Assembly (NCBI RefSeq): GCF_958450345.1
Contig: NC_088780.1
Location: forward strand, 113,782,226-113,846,225
Length of the DNA: 64,000 bases
Reading direction: 5' to 3'
Source: Calliphora vicina
Lineage: Eukaryota; Arthropoda; Insecta; Diptera; Calliphoridae
Below, one piece after another: positions 1 through 10,576 of the stretch. A program made the position numbers and the translations under genes. The notes beneath the pieces are model-generated. The model saw only the letters and a list, made by a program, of their open reading frames with translations, was not told where the DNA came from and did not search any database. The number at the start of each line of letters is the position of its first letter. The stretch's first letter is position 1.

Positions 1-362
1 TTCTGAAAGAGCATGTTGATTAGATAATTTTTGTAGAATAAACTTATAGAATATTTGAATCTTTAAATGTCCTTTTTGAAAGGACTTTTTTTGGTTTGCT
101 CAAAAAAAGGGTCAAATTGGCCCCTAAAGAGAGGAGCTAGAGGGTTAAGATCTTCCACAAAAATGATCCCCATAAAATTCCATAATATAACTCTGACCAT
201 AAGAATTCTCTCAGATATTAACTTACAACATTTTTTTGAGTTAGTATAATGCTCCCTTTGATCAAAAAATTAAAACTTTGACCCACCGTTAAAATAAATT
301 CAGACCAGCTGGACTATAAGTTTATTCTACAAAAATGATCTACTCAACATGCTCTTTCAGAA
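1..362. mobile_element. MITE with about 49-bp terminal inverted repeats
   Basis: Both ends begin TTCTGAAAGAGCATGTTGA when read inward, and about 49 bp match with two mismatches (1-49 against 314-362). The interior has no coding frame of note. It lies in the intron upstream of the last tws exon. The left boundary coincides with the window edge, so the true repeat could extend further and no target duplication can be judged. Interior phrases (GGGTTAAGATCTTCCACAAA) resemble those in the element at 1139-2034, so the two may be related non-autonomous families. Confidence 0.75.
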
Positions 363-1138
363 TTATAGGGTAGCTATTCTGTTCCAAAAATGCTGTTGGA
401 CAGTGTTATTAGCTTCCTTCAAATGCTTTTATTTAAATGGAATTTATTCTTCGTATAATTAATTCATAACAGAATTAATTCTGCCTTTGAATGATTCAAT
501 TATTGTTAATTCAAATCTAATGGCGTTTTCTTTTCTGACACAAAATGTTGCCAACATACTTTGTACCATTTATTAAGGATTACCCATACCCTCATCATGT
601 TTTACATTTTTAACAATCACAATAGAATAAAAACAATTACCATTTATGCATTTTCTTTTATTTACCTTCAAAATGTTGTAAAACTATACATTTTGCTGTT
701 TAAAAAGTGCTGCATTTCTAACCCTTTGATAAAATTGAGGGTGAAACGTGTAGCATATCTTCGGGGTTTTAGGGCAACATTATTTCAAAAGAACACGTTA
801 TACCTTTACCAAACTACATTTTTTTTAGAAAAGAACACAGACAACGGTAAAAGTCAGAATAAAGGCATCATTTATGCCAGAAAAGAAAACGCCATAATAC
901 AAATTGAACTAGAATATTTTTTCTTCAATCAGTTTTTGTTGTGTTAATCATTTACAAAATGAATTGAACAACATTATTAAGCCTTTTTATAATTTGGTCT
1001 GTTGAATAAAAAAAATATTACGAATTATCACAACTTGTTTTTTTATATTAGAATTGAAGAAAAATTTCATCATTCAATTGTTATACCTATTTTGTAATGG
1101 ATTTGAATTCTTGAAAATGTGAATAATTCAATAAGGAA
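363..1138. other. tws intron sequence, nothing recognised
   Basis: AT-rich sequence between two inverted-repeat elements, upstream of the last tws exon. The 128-codon open frame at 561-947 is low-complexity, has no recognisable domain and is not supported as a gene. Confidence 0.6.
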
Positions 1139-2034
1139 CACTATACAACAAACTCAATTTTTTCCAAAATTACAAGGTCCGACCAATAAATTTTGATAGA
1201 GGAGACAAAAAAAAGACACGTGTATCGGCGTTTTGAAAGTTTATATCTGAATTTCATTTGAGGGCGGGTTAAAGTTTCCCAACTCTGGCACATTCTTATT
1301 GTTAATCTTCATAAGAAACCATGTGATCCTTACATTTTAGGTATAAAATGTGTTCAGCAAAGTTATGTAAAATGTTACGGAGAATATTTTTGTAGAATAT
1401 GTTAACCCTCTAAATCCTCAAGACATGGGTCTTTTTTGCCCTTCTTTTAAAAATGAGCAAAAAACACCATTACAATAGGGATTTAAGGGGTTAAAATGTT
1501 CCGCAAAAATATTATCCGTAAAATTTTACTATAAGTCCCTAAATACACCAATACGGAAAATGCAACCAGAAAGTCAGAAATAAGAAATAACAAAAGAGAG
1601 CCGAGGGTTAATTTCGCATTTATTAAGAATTTTATTTTAAAGAACATTTTAGGTATAAAATGTATTCAGCTAATTTATGCAAAATGTCACGGAGAACATT
1701 TTTGTAGAATATGTTAACCCTCTAACTCCTCAAGGCATGGGTCTTTTTTGTCCTTCTTTTAAAAAAGAGCAACAAACTCCATTAAAACAGGGATTTAAGG
1801 GGTTAAAATGTTCCGCAAAAATATTGTCCGGGAAATTTTATACCTAAAATGTAAGGATCACATGGTTTCTTATGACGATATACAATAAGAATGTGCCAGA
1901 TTAGGGAAACATTAACCCCCCCTCAAATGAAATTCAGATGTAAACTTTCAAAACGCCGATACACGTGTCTTTTTTGTCTCCTCTATAAAAATTTATTGGT
2001 CGGACCTCGTAATTTTTTTTGGTGTTGTATAGTG
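1139..2034. mobile_element. Non-autonomous inverted-repeat element, CACTA-like ends
   Basis: The ends are CACTATACAACA and its complement TGTTGTATAGTG. Arms of roughly 200 bp (about 1139-1352 and 1832-2034) are near-complementary. Inside them a unit of about 193 bp occurs twice in the same orientation (about 1335-1528 and 1647-1838). There is no transposase. The CACTA start resembles the CMC group (CACTA/Mirage/Chapaev) and the much better defined element at 32454-34087, but the flanks here (GAA and TAA) are not a perfect 3-bp duplication, so the superfamily is inferred. Confidence 0.65.
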
Positions 2035-2204
2035 TAATCAATTTCCAAAGAATGATTTCAACAGATTTGAAGTATAAAGAAATTAAGCCCAAGAATTAAT
2101 TCATAATGAATTCAGTAACGGACTGGTTAAGAGATAACATTTATTTTGATTTCGAAAATTGAATTAATAATTAATGCTTTCAACCCATTGCTTTCACCGT
2201 GAGT

Positions 2205-2320
2205 GGCAACAAGGGTGGTATATATAAGTTTGTCATTCCCTTTGTAATTTCCACATTTTTCATTTGCGACCCCATAAAGTATATATATATTCTGAATCAT
2301 TATAGATAGTGCAGTCGATA
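2205..2320. repeat. Fragment of dispersed repeat (GGTATATATAAGTTTGTCATT family)
   Basis: Matches the longer copies at 25186-25450 (same strand) and 41072-41283 (opposite strand) over the blocks GTATATATAAGTTTGTCATT, CATTTTTCATTT, GACCC.ATAAAG and GATAG.G.AGTCGAT. It lies in the intron before the last tws exon. It probably belongs to a high-copy dipteran repeat; the class cannot be assigned from these fragments. Confidence 0.7.
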
Positions 2321-2655
2321 AAATTTTCACAAAATTTTTTTTTTGGTAAAAAACTTTCAGCAACAATTTTTTCCCCACCAAATTGTTTTTTAAACCAATT
2401 TTGTTTTTCACCAACATTTTTTTAACTATATTATTTTTTCATCAAAAATTGTTTTATATATTTTTCTTAAAGTATATTTTGGTGAAATGTATATAAAAAT
2501 TTGGCTGAGCCGAATTTTATATGTCTATTACTTGTTTTTGATAAAAAATGTTTCACCAAAAATATTTCAAAATAAAAAATGTATTTAGAATTTTTGCATT
2601 AATTCTGTTTTGAATTTTTTAAGTTTTACTTAATTCTTTTTTATATTTCTTTCAG

Positions 2656-3024
2656 GTCCACGAATATCTAAGGGCCAAATTATGTTCTCTCTATGAGAAT
2701 GATTGCATTTTCGATAAATTCGAATGCTGTTGGAACGGCAAAGATACCTCAATAATGACCGGCAGTTATAATAACTTTTTCCGTGTTTTCGATCGCAATG
2801 CAAAAAAAGATGTCACCTTAGAGGCCTCCAGAGACATTATAAAACCGAAAACGGTGCTAAAACCACGTAAAGTTTGCACTGGTGGCAAACGAAAAAAAGA
2901 TGAAATCAGTGTTGATTGTTTAGATTTCAATAAGAAAATATTACATACCGCTTGGCATCCGCAAGAGAATATAATAGCTGTTGCAGCCACCAATAATCTG
3001 TTCATATTTCAGGATAAATTCTAG
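2656..3024 (+). CDS. tws: Twins: PP2A regulatory subunit B55, last coding exon
   Basis: This is the C-terminal 122 residues of the B55/PR55 WD40 subunit that directs the PP2A phosphatase to its substrates. The exon opens after the acceptor TTTCTTTCAG and reads VHEYLRAKLCSLYENDCIFD, then TGSYNNFFRVFDRN, KPRKVC, GKRKKDEISVD and DFNKKILHTAWHPQENIIAVAA, ending FIFQDKF and TAG. These blocks are close to the conserved end of animal B55 proteins, including the last two WD40 blades. The exon begins in phase 0. The rest of the gene lies to the left of the window, since no earlier exon is visible in 1-2655. The chain is intact; only the upstream exons are missing. Confidence 0.97.
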   Translation, partial: VHEYLRAKLCSLYENDCIFDKFECCWNGKDTSIMTGSYNNFFRVFDRNAKKDVTLEASRDIIKPKTVLKPRKVCTGGKRKKDEISVDCLDFNKKILHTAWHPQENIIAVAATNNLFIFQDKF

Positions 3025-3456
3025 CCTACATTCATCTTTTATAATATTGTTATTATGTACTCTATATACACTATAACTTTCCTCTAAACAAACAAACAAA
3101 AAAGTAAACAAACATAAAAACAAACAAAAAAAAACAGAAAACAAGCCTTTCAACTTTAGATTTCTCAAAGAAATACAAAAAAAAAACATTTAAACAAAAC
3201 AAAAATCCAACAACAAAAACAAGTATCGTTTATTTTTTTTATTGCATCAAATTATTATTTCTAAAAGTCTTAAGTTTCTTCACCCACAACACTATCTAAC
3301 CGTCACTTTTTAATTTTTATTTAATTTAAGCGAGAGGATTTTTATTCAAACAAATTCAAGAAAAGGGTCTAGGTAAATAGTTTTAGTGTGAATATTTTGA
3401 AAATTGTGTTTGGTTTTAAATAGTAATAACTGTAATTTGGAATATTTCCAAATAAA
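3025..3456 (+). other. tws: tws 3' UTR with candidate poly(A) signal
   Basis: Sequence after the tws stop codon. The first canonical AATAAA is at 3451-3456, 427 nt past the stop. More AATAAA-like strings lie near 3990-4035, so longer 3' UTR forms are possible. The exact cleavage site cannot be read. Confidence 0.5.
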
Positions 3457-5566
3457 GTTGTACGTATACATATGTATTATTAAAACAAGTCTAAAAATCG
3501 TCTAATAGTGTTTAGTTCAAATTTTTGAAAATTTTGAAAACATTTTAAGATATTTTCTACTTTTTGTTATTAAATCTACTTGTAATTATTTCTCTAGACC
3601 CTTATTAGTACAATTTGTTGAATACAAATCTTCAGTAAATCTAAAACTTTTTGTAATTTTCTTTTTTTTAAGTTGATTTTCCTTAATTTTTTTCCGAATC
3701 CTTAATCTTAAAGCTTTATTGTATTCTATTCTTCTTTTTTTATATCTCATTGTCTTTACTATAATTATTATTAAAAAATATCATATGCCATAGTGTCAAA
3801 ACATAAAAATGCCTTTTTTTAACACGTACTCTTTAACTTTTTTTTGTTTTTTTTTTATAGAAAATATTTTATTTTATATAAAACTCAAGAAGAAATTTAA
3901 AATTTAAGTAATCTGGCGTTTTATTTTTTAGTTAAGCGCTATTTTTTGTAATGTTATGAAAAGAATATGAGTAAAAATACTAAATTTAAATAAAATAAAA
4001 TAAAAAACAAAACAAATTATTATAAATAAATAAATAAAAACAAACTCCTTCTCCTCAATCCGCTTAATACCCCTGTTCTATCCATTCATCAAAAAAAAAA
4101 AAAAAACAAAAGGAAAAATATAAAGAAATAAGAGAAATAAACTTTAATAAAAAAACAAAATTCGTAAAAATCTTAAAAAAAAACTTATTTTTCATTTCCA
4201 TATTATTTTTGTAAGTTTAAATTACATTATATGTATTAACTTTATTGTAATTGTTAAAAATTGCTGAAAAGTGTTTTTTAAAAACAAATGAAATGAAAAG
4301 AAAAATAAAAATCTTTGCAAGTAAAGCAAAAATTAAATTATCCCTTTGATGTTTGTTGCTTAAAGTAATAAAAAGAAAATTTCGTAAGAAAAAAATCAAC
4401 AATAAAATTAATTTTTAAACTGATTTAAAACAACGGTTTGACTGTTAAGCTTTACTATATAAGTCATTAATTAGTTTTTTTTATTAACAAAATCATTCTA
4501 TTTTATTTTACTTTAAACATAATTATGGATTATTATTTCATAAATCCGTAAAAAAAATATTTTCAAATTAGTGGGCATAAATCTTTTAAATCAAATAATA
4601 AAAAAAACTAAAAACAAAAATTTATTATAAAACGAAGTAATAATTTGAAACAAAAAATAAATACATACATACAAGCATATTTAAAAGCTCAACTCATTTA
4701 ATATTAAAATAAAAAATAAATTAGCTACATATGTGAACTAATGTGCAGTTTACTGATATCAAACGGAAAAATCGTCTAGAAAAGTTGTATGTAACTTACA
4801 TACAAATATATAAAAACTGGGAGTTTTTCATATTAAATTTTTTTGAGAAGGTTTTTTCATTTAAAATCCTTAAACTGGCCCTAAATTCATAACAATATCA
4901 ACTCGATTATTTTGTATACAGTTTAGTACTCCATGAAATTCACAGCTGTAATTTATAGTTATCAAAAGTGTCATGGATTTGCAAAATGAAACCCTAAAAA
5001 TAGTTTATGTTTTAAAAACTAAATGGATTTGCAATAGAGAACCTCATTATGAAGTTACTTAGAGTTTGAAAATTAGAGGGTAACAACAAATTTCTGTATC
5101 TTCTAAACCGCTAACAAAATGTATAACATATTCAAATATAAGTATGTATGTATTGATATTTTTTAATTTCTAAATAGCTAGGGGGACAAAATGCAACCAT
5201 TACAAATTCAAAATATGATTCAACCTTTTAAATCCTTATACAATATGTGTGTATGCTAATGTTTACTTCTAGAACATTACAATAGTTATTTTGCAAATTG
5301 ATTAACAATGGGTTTTATAATCAAATTTTATTTGGAAAAACAATAAAAATACTGAATGAGCATCTGTGGATTAATAAACATTCCCATCATTTGTAGCTAA
5401 ATATTGATGAGTAATGATTTCGGTTTTAAACGAATTCACATATTTTGGTTTTTTATAAATCGAATCCGCATGATTTAATCGTTTTAATTTCCTGTTTCAA
5501 TGTAAAACTTGTGAGATTTGCAGAACATACATTTTTCAACAATTCGATTTACAAAACAGATGGGTA
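3457..5566. other. AT-rich intergenic DNA, nothing recognised
   Basis: About 2.1 kb of A/T homopolymer-rich sequence downstream of tws. No coding frame with recognisable similarity, inverted-repeat element or RNA gene is visible. It may include distal tws 3' UTR. Confidence 0.5.
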
Positions 5567-5887
5567 TTCATAAACAGGGAAACCGGAAATATGCTCTAAA
5601 GAAAGCGTTTTAAGCGCTTTAAATATGCAGTAAAAACTTTAAAATATGCTCTTAAAATTTAAAAAAATATGCTCTTAAAAAAATAAACTTTTACATAATT
5701 TTTAATTAAAAAATATATTTTTATTTAAAAAATTCAATACAATTCATTTTTAAAAAGGTAAAGTAACATAAAATAAACAAAAATAACATGAACTAAAACA
5801 AGTATAACAAAAAATAAATACAAAATAAAAACAATAAGCTATGAAAAGGCCTCGAGAGGTATATTTGATGATATTTTATATAAATAC

Positions 5888-6150
5888 TAGCTGTCCCGGC
5901 AAACGTTGTTCTGCCATAGCACACACAAAGTTTGATGACTCCCACTATAATTGTACTCCACATGTGCAATAATAAATTTTTACTTTGTATGGGAGGTGCC
6001 ATGCCCATTGTTCCTATATAGGTCAATTGTGAAACTAAACCATCTAGGGACCCACTCAAACACACACAACAACTTTCATCGAAATCGGCCCAGCCGTTAA
6101 GGAGGAGTTTAGTTACTAACACACGTACAGAAGAATCATATATATAAAGA
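5888..6150 (+). mobile_element. 5'-truncated LINE 3' end, RTE-like
   Basis: The block starting CTAGCTGTCCCGGCAAACGT, the later CGAAATCGGCCCAGCCGTT and a terminal ATATATA-type tail are characteristic of the short 3' ends of RTE-like LINEs dispersed in insect genomes. There is no coding sequence left. It sits inside hAT copy A and so inserted after it. The family assignment rests on remembered motif style and is an inference. Confidence 0.6.
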
Positions 6151-6163
6151 TAAAGTCACTTCT

Positions 6164-6335
6164 TCAATTAAGGTTATTATTGCAATATATTACAAAATAT
6201 TGACTTAAATTTTCAAATAAAAATCGTTGTCTATTGGATCTGAAAACATTTTTATACATAGAAAATGTTCTTTCGACATCAACTGATGTTATAGGAGCAA
6301 ATTTAAAAGACAATATGTATTTCTTTAACACTTAG
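6164..6335 (-). pseudogene. hAT transposase C-terminal (dimerisation) fragment
   Basis: Read on the minus strand this gives KYILSFKFAPITSVDVERTF, then SMYKNVF, NRQRF, FENLSQYFVIYCNN and a TGA at 6164-6166. The pattern of an S(V/S)..ER.FS core followed by NRQRF..ENL matches the hATC dimerisation region that ends hAT transposases. An in-frame stop precedes the fragment, so only about 55 codons remain. It gives copy A its minus-strand orientation and confirms the hAT class independently of the ends. Confidence 0.8.
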
Positions 6336-7097
6336 AACGGTTAAGTTTGAATTAGAACTAAAATTTGATATTTAGATGGCGCTATTATTAAAATAGTGCT
6401 TATTTTATATTGAAAAAAAGCCATCCATTTTTCAATTTGAATTTTAAACAATGGAAGTAAAAACCTGTAACACAACAGCGAAAAATAAGTAAGACAAAAT
6501 TAGTTTTTAATAAAATCAAAATATGCTATTAAACAGTAAAATATGCTCTCAAAACGCAAAAATATGACATAAATATGCTGTTAAAACAAATATATGCAAA
6601 AATATGCATTTAAGGGTAAAATATGCACTAACAAATCGATGCCAAAATTCTTAAATAGTTCTGAAACGTGTAAATATCTTATCCATGTGCTCATTAGACT
6701 CACCAGAAAAAACATGCATTTGCATATTTTGGTTTCCCTGTTCATAAACAAGGCAACCAAAAATATTCAATATCATATTTTTAGTTGTGCGCCGTATAAA
6801 CATATGAGTTAGTTGTTTATCCGTTTCAGACAATTTTAAGAATTTTGTCATCTATTTGTTAGTGCATGTATTAGGTTTTACACCATATTTTAGCATACTT
6901 TACACATAACTGCATATTTTCTTTTTTTTTCATTATTTTGTTTTCTTAATGTAATTTTATTGTTTGCATTGTAATTTTTTATCAATAGTTTACTATTTTG
7001 TTAAGGTATAATGTTATTTAATGAAAAAATGAGAAAAATGACTCACCTTCATTGAATTTTCGTTGACGTAAGAGATCTTAGTTTCCATATACATATA

Positions 7098-7642
7098 CAG
7101 TGAATGTCACTTAAAATCGTACACCATAGTAGTCAAATTGTATTCATTAGTTTTAGAAAGTTGATGTTTTGGAAATATTTTAAAATGTTATTTTTATATT
7201 GTGTGTGCTATTACCTATCAGAAAATTGGGTATAATTTTAATTGCCCTTATCCACAAATAAAAAAATTGGTTAAGACTGTCAGTGCCCAGAATATCAACG
7301 CTGCATTTAAAATCGTAAAGGCACTAAAAAATAACAAATGATACCCTACAAAGTACTAGGATTATTTAATATTAACATTTTTTTTTAATTTTTAACGTTT
7401 TAATTATAATTTAATATAATTGTACGAATTTAAGTGAAAATGAATTTTGTGATGTTCTTTAATTTTCATCAATATTTTTTTAACGTATTGAGGTTTTGTT
7501 AACTTTTTTGTTGAAATACATATTTTTTGTTCCAATTAATAAAATGACTTTTAATTTTTTATATAATCACAAATTATTGCCTGTATAATTTCATAATATT
7601 TAAAAAAAAAATATGTTGTACGATTTTGAGTGACACTCACTG
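7098..7642. mobile_element. Tc1/mariner-type non-autonomous element
   Basis: The ends are CAGTGAATGTCACTTAAAAT and, inward from 7642, CAGTGAGTGTCACTCAAAAT. The matching inverted repeat is about 30 bp with a few mismatches. It is flanked by TA at 7096-7097 and 7643-7644. CAGTG ends plus a TA site are typical of Tc1-like elements. The interior has no intact transposase. It is nested in hAT copy B. Confidence 0.85.
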
Positions 7643-8113
7643 TATGTACATATATATTTGTATTATATTAAAAATATAAATACACAAATATCAAAATTTA
7701 ACAAATAGTAAAAATTGCGTAAAAAATTATTAAATTATGGGAAACTTATTAAGGTTGCTTGAGACAGTTATGGTTTACTACTAATATGTAAACAACTATT
7801 CAACAAATGTTCAGATTATTAAGATCCATCGAAAACCTCGCGTTTAAAGCGTAGATAGATTTTCTCATAATTTAACGAAGATGTTAATAAATCATTAAAA
7901 AACAATATAAATACATCTATAAACGAAACAATGGATGAGAAAGTAAGAAAGAAATTTTGAGTTCCCAATTATAAAACTACAACAAAAAGTTTTTTTTATT
8001 GCCGCAGTCTTATAATGTTTAAAAAACTCTGTGAACAGCGTGTGTAACTTTTTGGTAAAAAACTGCAATTGATTTTGTAGCATTCATCATGTATCTAAAT
8101 AAATTCGCCTTCT

Positions 8114-8218
8114 AAAATTTAAATGAAATTATCAAAATACCTTGCAAAAGTGGAATGATTTGCTTGTTCTAAATCATTCCACTTTTGCAAGGTATTTTGA
8201 TAATTTCATTTAAATTTT
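8114..8218. repeat. Perfect 48-bp stem hairpin, 9-nt loop
   Basis: Arms 8114-8161 and 8171-8218 are exact reverse complements over 48 bp, separated by GCTTGTTCT. No mismatch is seen, which contrasts with the diverged hAT copy around it. It could be a recent foldback event, a small transposon, or a transcribed hairpin (miRNA or hairpin RNA precursor). Expression cannot be judged here. Confidence 0.85.
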
Positions 8219-8384
8219 AATTTATTAGCTCAATATTTTATTTACTTCTTATATATTTTTTAATGAAACTTTGAGATCAAACAATAACCAACTATTTTTA
8301 AGAGCATATTTTTCGTTTTTAAGTGCATTTTTATGCGCAAAAACAGTTTTTATAGAGCATATTTTTGGTTGCCCTGTTCATAAA

Positions 8385-10281
8385 GTTCTATAATATATCG
8401 CTTTCGATTTGAAAACGACAAACAGGTGTTCTGACAAACGAAAACGCTAGAAAGTTGGCGTTTTCAAACCGCTAGTGTATACTGAAACCAATAGCAAATC
8501 GCGTGGTTTTCACAACATGCTGAAATGCGTTTTGCGTTTTTCAAACCGTAATCGATTTGAAAACGCTGTGTTTTCTCGAAAATGGGCGATAGAAAACTGA
8601 CTAGAATGAAGAGGTAAACGAAATAAATTGGGTGTCAAATAATGAAATGTCATTAATTGAGCTGTCATCCTTTGACATTTATTCAATACTAACTTGGTAA
8701 ATTTTGTCCATTGAACGCTACCATTGCGTGAATTGGATTTTTGCATAACTGAACGAAAACAAAGCTCATCAGTGATGAGGATCATTTTTAATTATGCGGT
8801 TATGTAAACAAACAAATTTTTCGCCAAAGGGACTTACAAAATACACAAACCGATTATATCCAAAAGAAAGTGACAGAGCGGATGTCTGCCAACGTGTTAG
8901 AGATGAACATTTGCTGGACACCAATTTGCTATATATTATTTAACATTTTTCCATTCTTGTTATGTTATTGCGAAAATAAACAAAAACACATAAATTAACC
9001 CGAATTTCGCAAAAAGTTAGAACCTTGAAATACCATACAGTTGGCTATACAAAGTATTAAAGCCTTCAAAAAATGTTCAAGTTGATACGCCGACATGTTG
9101 ATACTGTCGCGACAGTTATGACAATGAGATTTTCATTGAAAAAAGTTCTCAGCAGCTATAGCTTCGTACTTTTAATTTGACACTTTGATTTGACTAGATT
9201 AAGTTTCCTCATGAATAGGATGGTTTATTTGGTCGAATAAATTCATAACGCCATCACCAATTTCGGCTTACGCCTAAAAAGAGTATCGTCCAGGAACAGC
9301 CAATCGACCTATCAACTCCAGGGGACAAATTCTCGCACTCGTAATCGAAATAAAAACTCCTTAGTTTTTATTATAATTTTCTATACATTTTATTTGATAT
9401 CGCACGTTCGGATAAGTATTCGATCTTGTGAGTTTTATGGTCTGCACCAAAATATAACTTGAGTTTTGTTTGGATCAAATATAATTTTTAGGTTATAAAT
9501 TCAACGATTGCATGTGGCCAATCCAAACATCGAGAAACCGTACAGTTAGACGACGCCAAACATTTACCATTGCGAGAGTGAAACGCAAAATTCTTGAAGA
9601 CAGCGAAAAAATATCGGCTTGGCCTGATTACTTTTAAACGATAATGGCGATGACGCGCGAGTTCTTCCACCCAGAGCTGAAGAACAAATGAATTTGACAC
9701 TTTAGTGAAATTTTTGTATTTTAGTGAAATTTTGATATTCTAAATTTTCATTGCTGACAAAGGCTATAGATAACAAAATAAAAATTTATAAATAACACAG
9801 AATAAATATGTACATAAAACGGAAGCAGAGAGAAATGTCAATGAAAAAAATTCAACAAAATAACTCTCTTTTCACTCATATAGTATTGCTCTCGCAATAT
9901 AGGATCCGAACATCTGGAATGTATTATTTTTAAAGGCATGGCAGTGGAATTATAACTAAATCGAATAAAAAACGTTTATTCTATTGTCCATCAATAGCAA
10001 AAAAAAAAGAATATTTTTCTAAAAAAATGCTAAAATAAATAATAAATATGTACATATAAATTTTGAAGTAAAATATAACAAAATATGCATTGTAAATAAA
10101 ATATGAAACAATATGCGCTATTTCAAAATTAGTTTCCATTTTAAAGACAAAAAACAAACAAAACTACGGGACGAAATTGAACAAATGTTCTAATTAAACC
10201 GAACCTACAAAATCATTATTTTTGCCTAATCCGAAACAAACCGAAACTTTTAATTATTCCATTAATATTTTTTAGAGAGAA
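8385..10281. other. Intergenic DNA with short repeats
   Basis: No gene is recognised. Around 8400-8570 the strings GAAAACGC and GCGTTTTC recur in both orientations. The stretch 9195-9285 matches 52215-52305 in reverse complement (blocks GGCTTACGCCT, GGCGTTATGAATTTATT, AGGAAACTT), so it is a copy of a dispersed repeat. The stretch 9790-9905 resembles the repeated unit at 51450-51910. The frame at 9488-9700 has no recognisable domain. Confidence 0.5.
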
Positions 10282-10396
10282 CAGGGGGGTTATTATGTAA
10301 TTCGATTCGAAACGAAACACTTTCGAAATTCAATGTATAAAGCATACAAATTCGAACGAATTTCTTTTCGAAAGGAGTTACATAATAATCCCCCAG
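10282..10396. mobile_element. Short MITE, about 115 bp
   Basis: The left end CAGGGGGGTTATTATGTAA and the right end read inward CTGGGGGATTATTATGTAA form an inverted repeat of about 19 bp. Between them TTCGAA-type motifs alternate. There is no coding capacity and no clear target duplication. Confidence 0.65.
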
Positions 10397-10576
10397 TTTT
10401 TACACGATTCTTAGACATTTTACAACAAAAATAAGTTTTTGTGTTATTTCTAGTTTAATCCTAGAAAGATAATCTTATTCATGCGTTTTGGAAAGCGAAA
10501 TTTTGGAATTTTGTTGATTAATTTAAAATAAACTAATGTTGATTACTTTTTTCAATACAGTTGAATATGTTTATAT

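Larger units (their letters stand above)
5575..6740 (-). mobile_element. hAT transposon copy A (deleted), TTCATAAA target site
   Basis: The ends are CAGGGAAACC at 5575 and, read inward from 6740, CAGGGAAACC, the CANNG form typical of hAT elements. Flanks are TTCATAAA at 5567-5574 and TTCATAAA at 6741-6748, an exact 8-bp hAT-type duplication. ATATGC motifs are repeated in the subterminal parts. It carries the end of a transposase gene on the minus strand (6164-6335) and an inserted LINE fragment (5888-6150). Most of the transposase is missing. It is followed directly by a second copy in the opposite orientation. Confidence 0.85.
6749..8376 (+). mobile_element. hAT transposon copy B, opposite orientation to copy A
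   Basis: It starts CAAGGCAACCAAAAATAT at 6749 and, read inward from 8376, CAGGGCAACCAAAAATATGC. The right flank TTCATAAA at 8377-8384 is the third copy of the same 8-bp site. About 120 bp at its left end are similar to the right end of copy A in reverse complement, so the junction at 6741-6748 lies at the centre of an imperfect palindrome of about 270 bp. Copy B is therefore inverted relative to A. It contains a Tc1-type MITE (7098-7642) and a 48-bp perfect hairpin (8114-8218). No transposase piece was recognised. Confidence 0.8.

Noticed and set aside
561..947. 128-codon open frame on the + strand
   Set aside because: Low-complexity, AT-driven, no domain or splice context; lies in the tws intron.
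6594..6851. Two similar proteins on opposite strands
   Set aside because: Produced by the palindrome at the hAT junction; not genes.
9488..9700. 70-codon minus-strand frame with balanced composition
   Set aside because: No motif, no splice signals and no neighbouring coding pieces; likely chance or degraded repeat.
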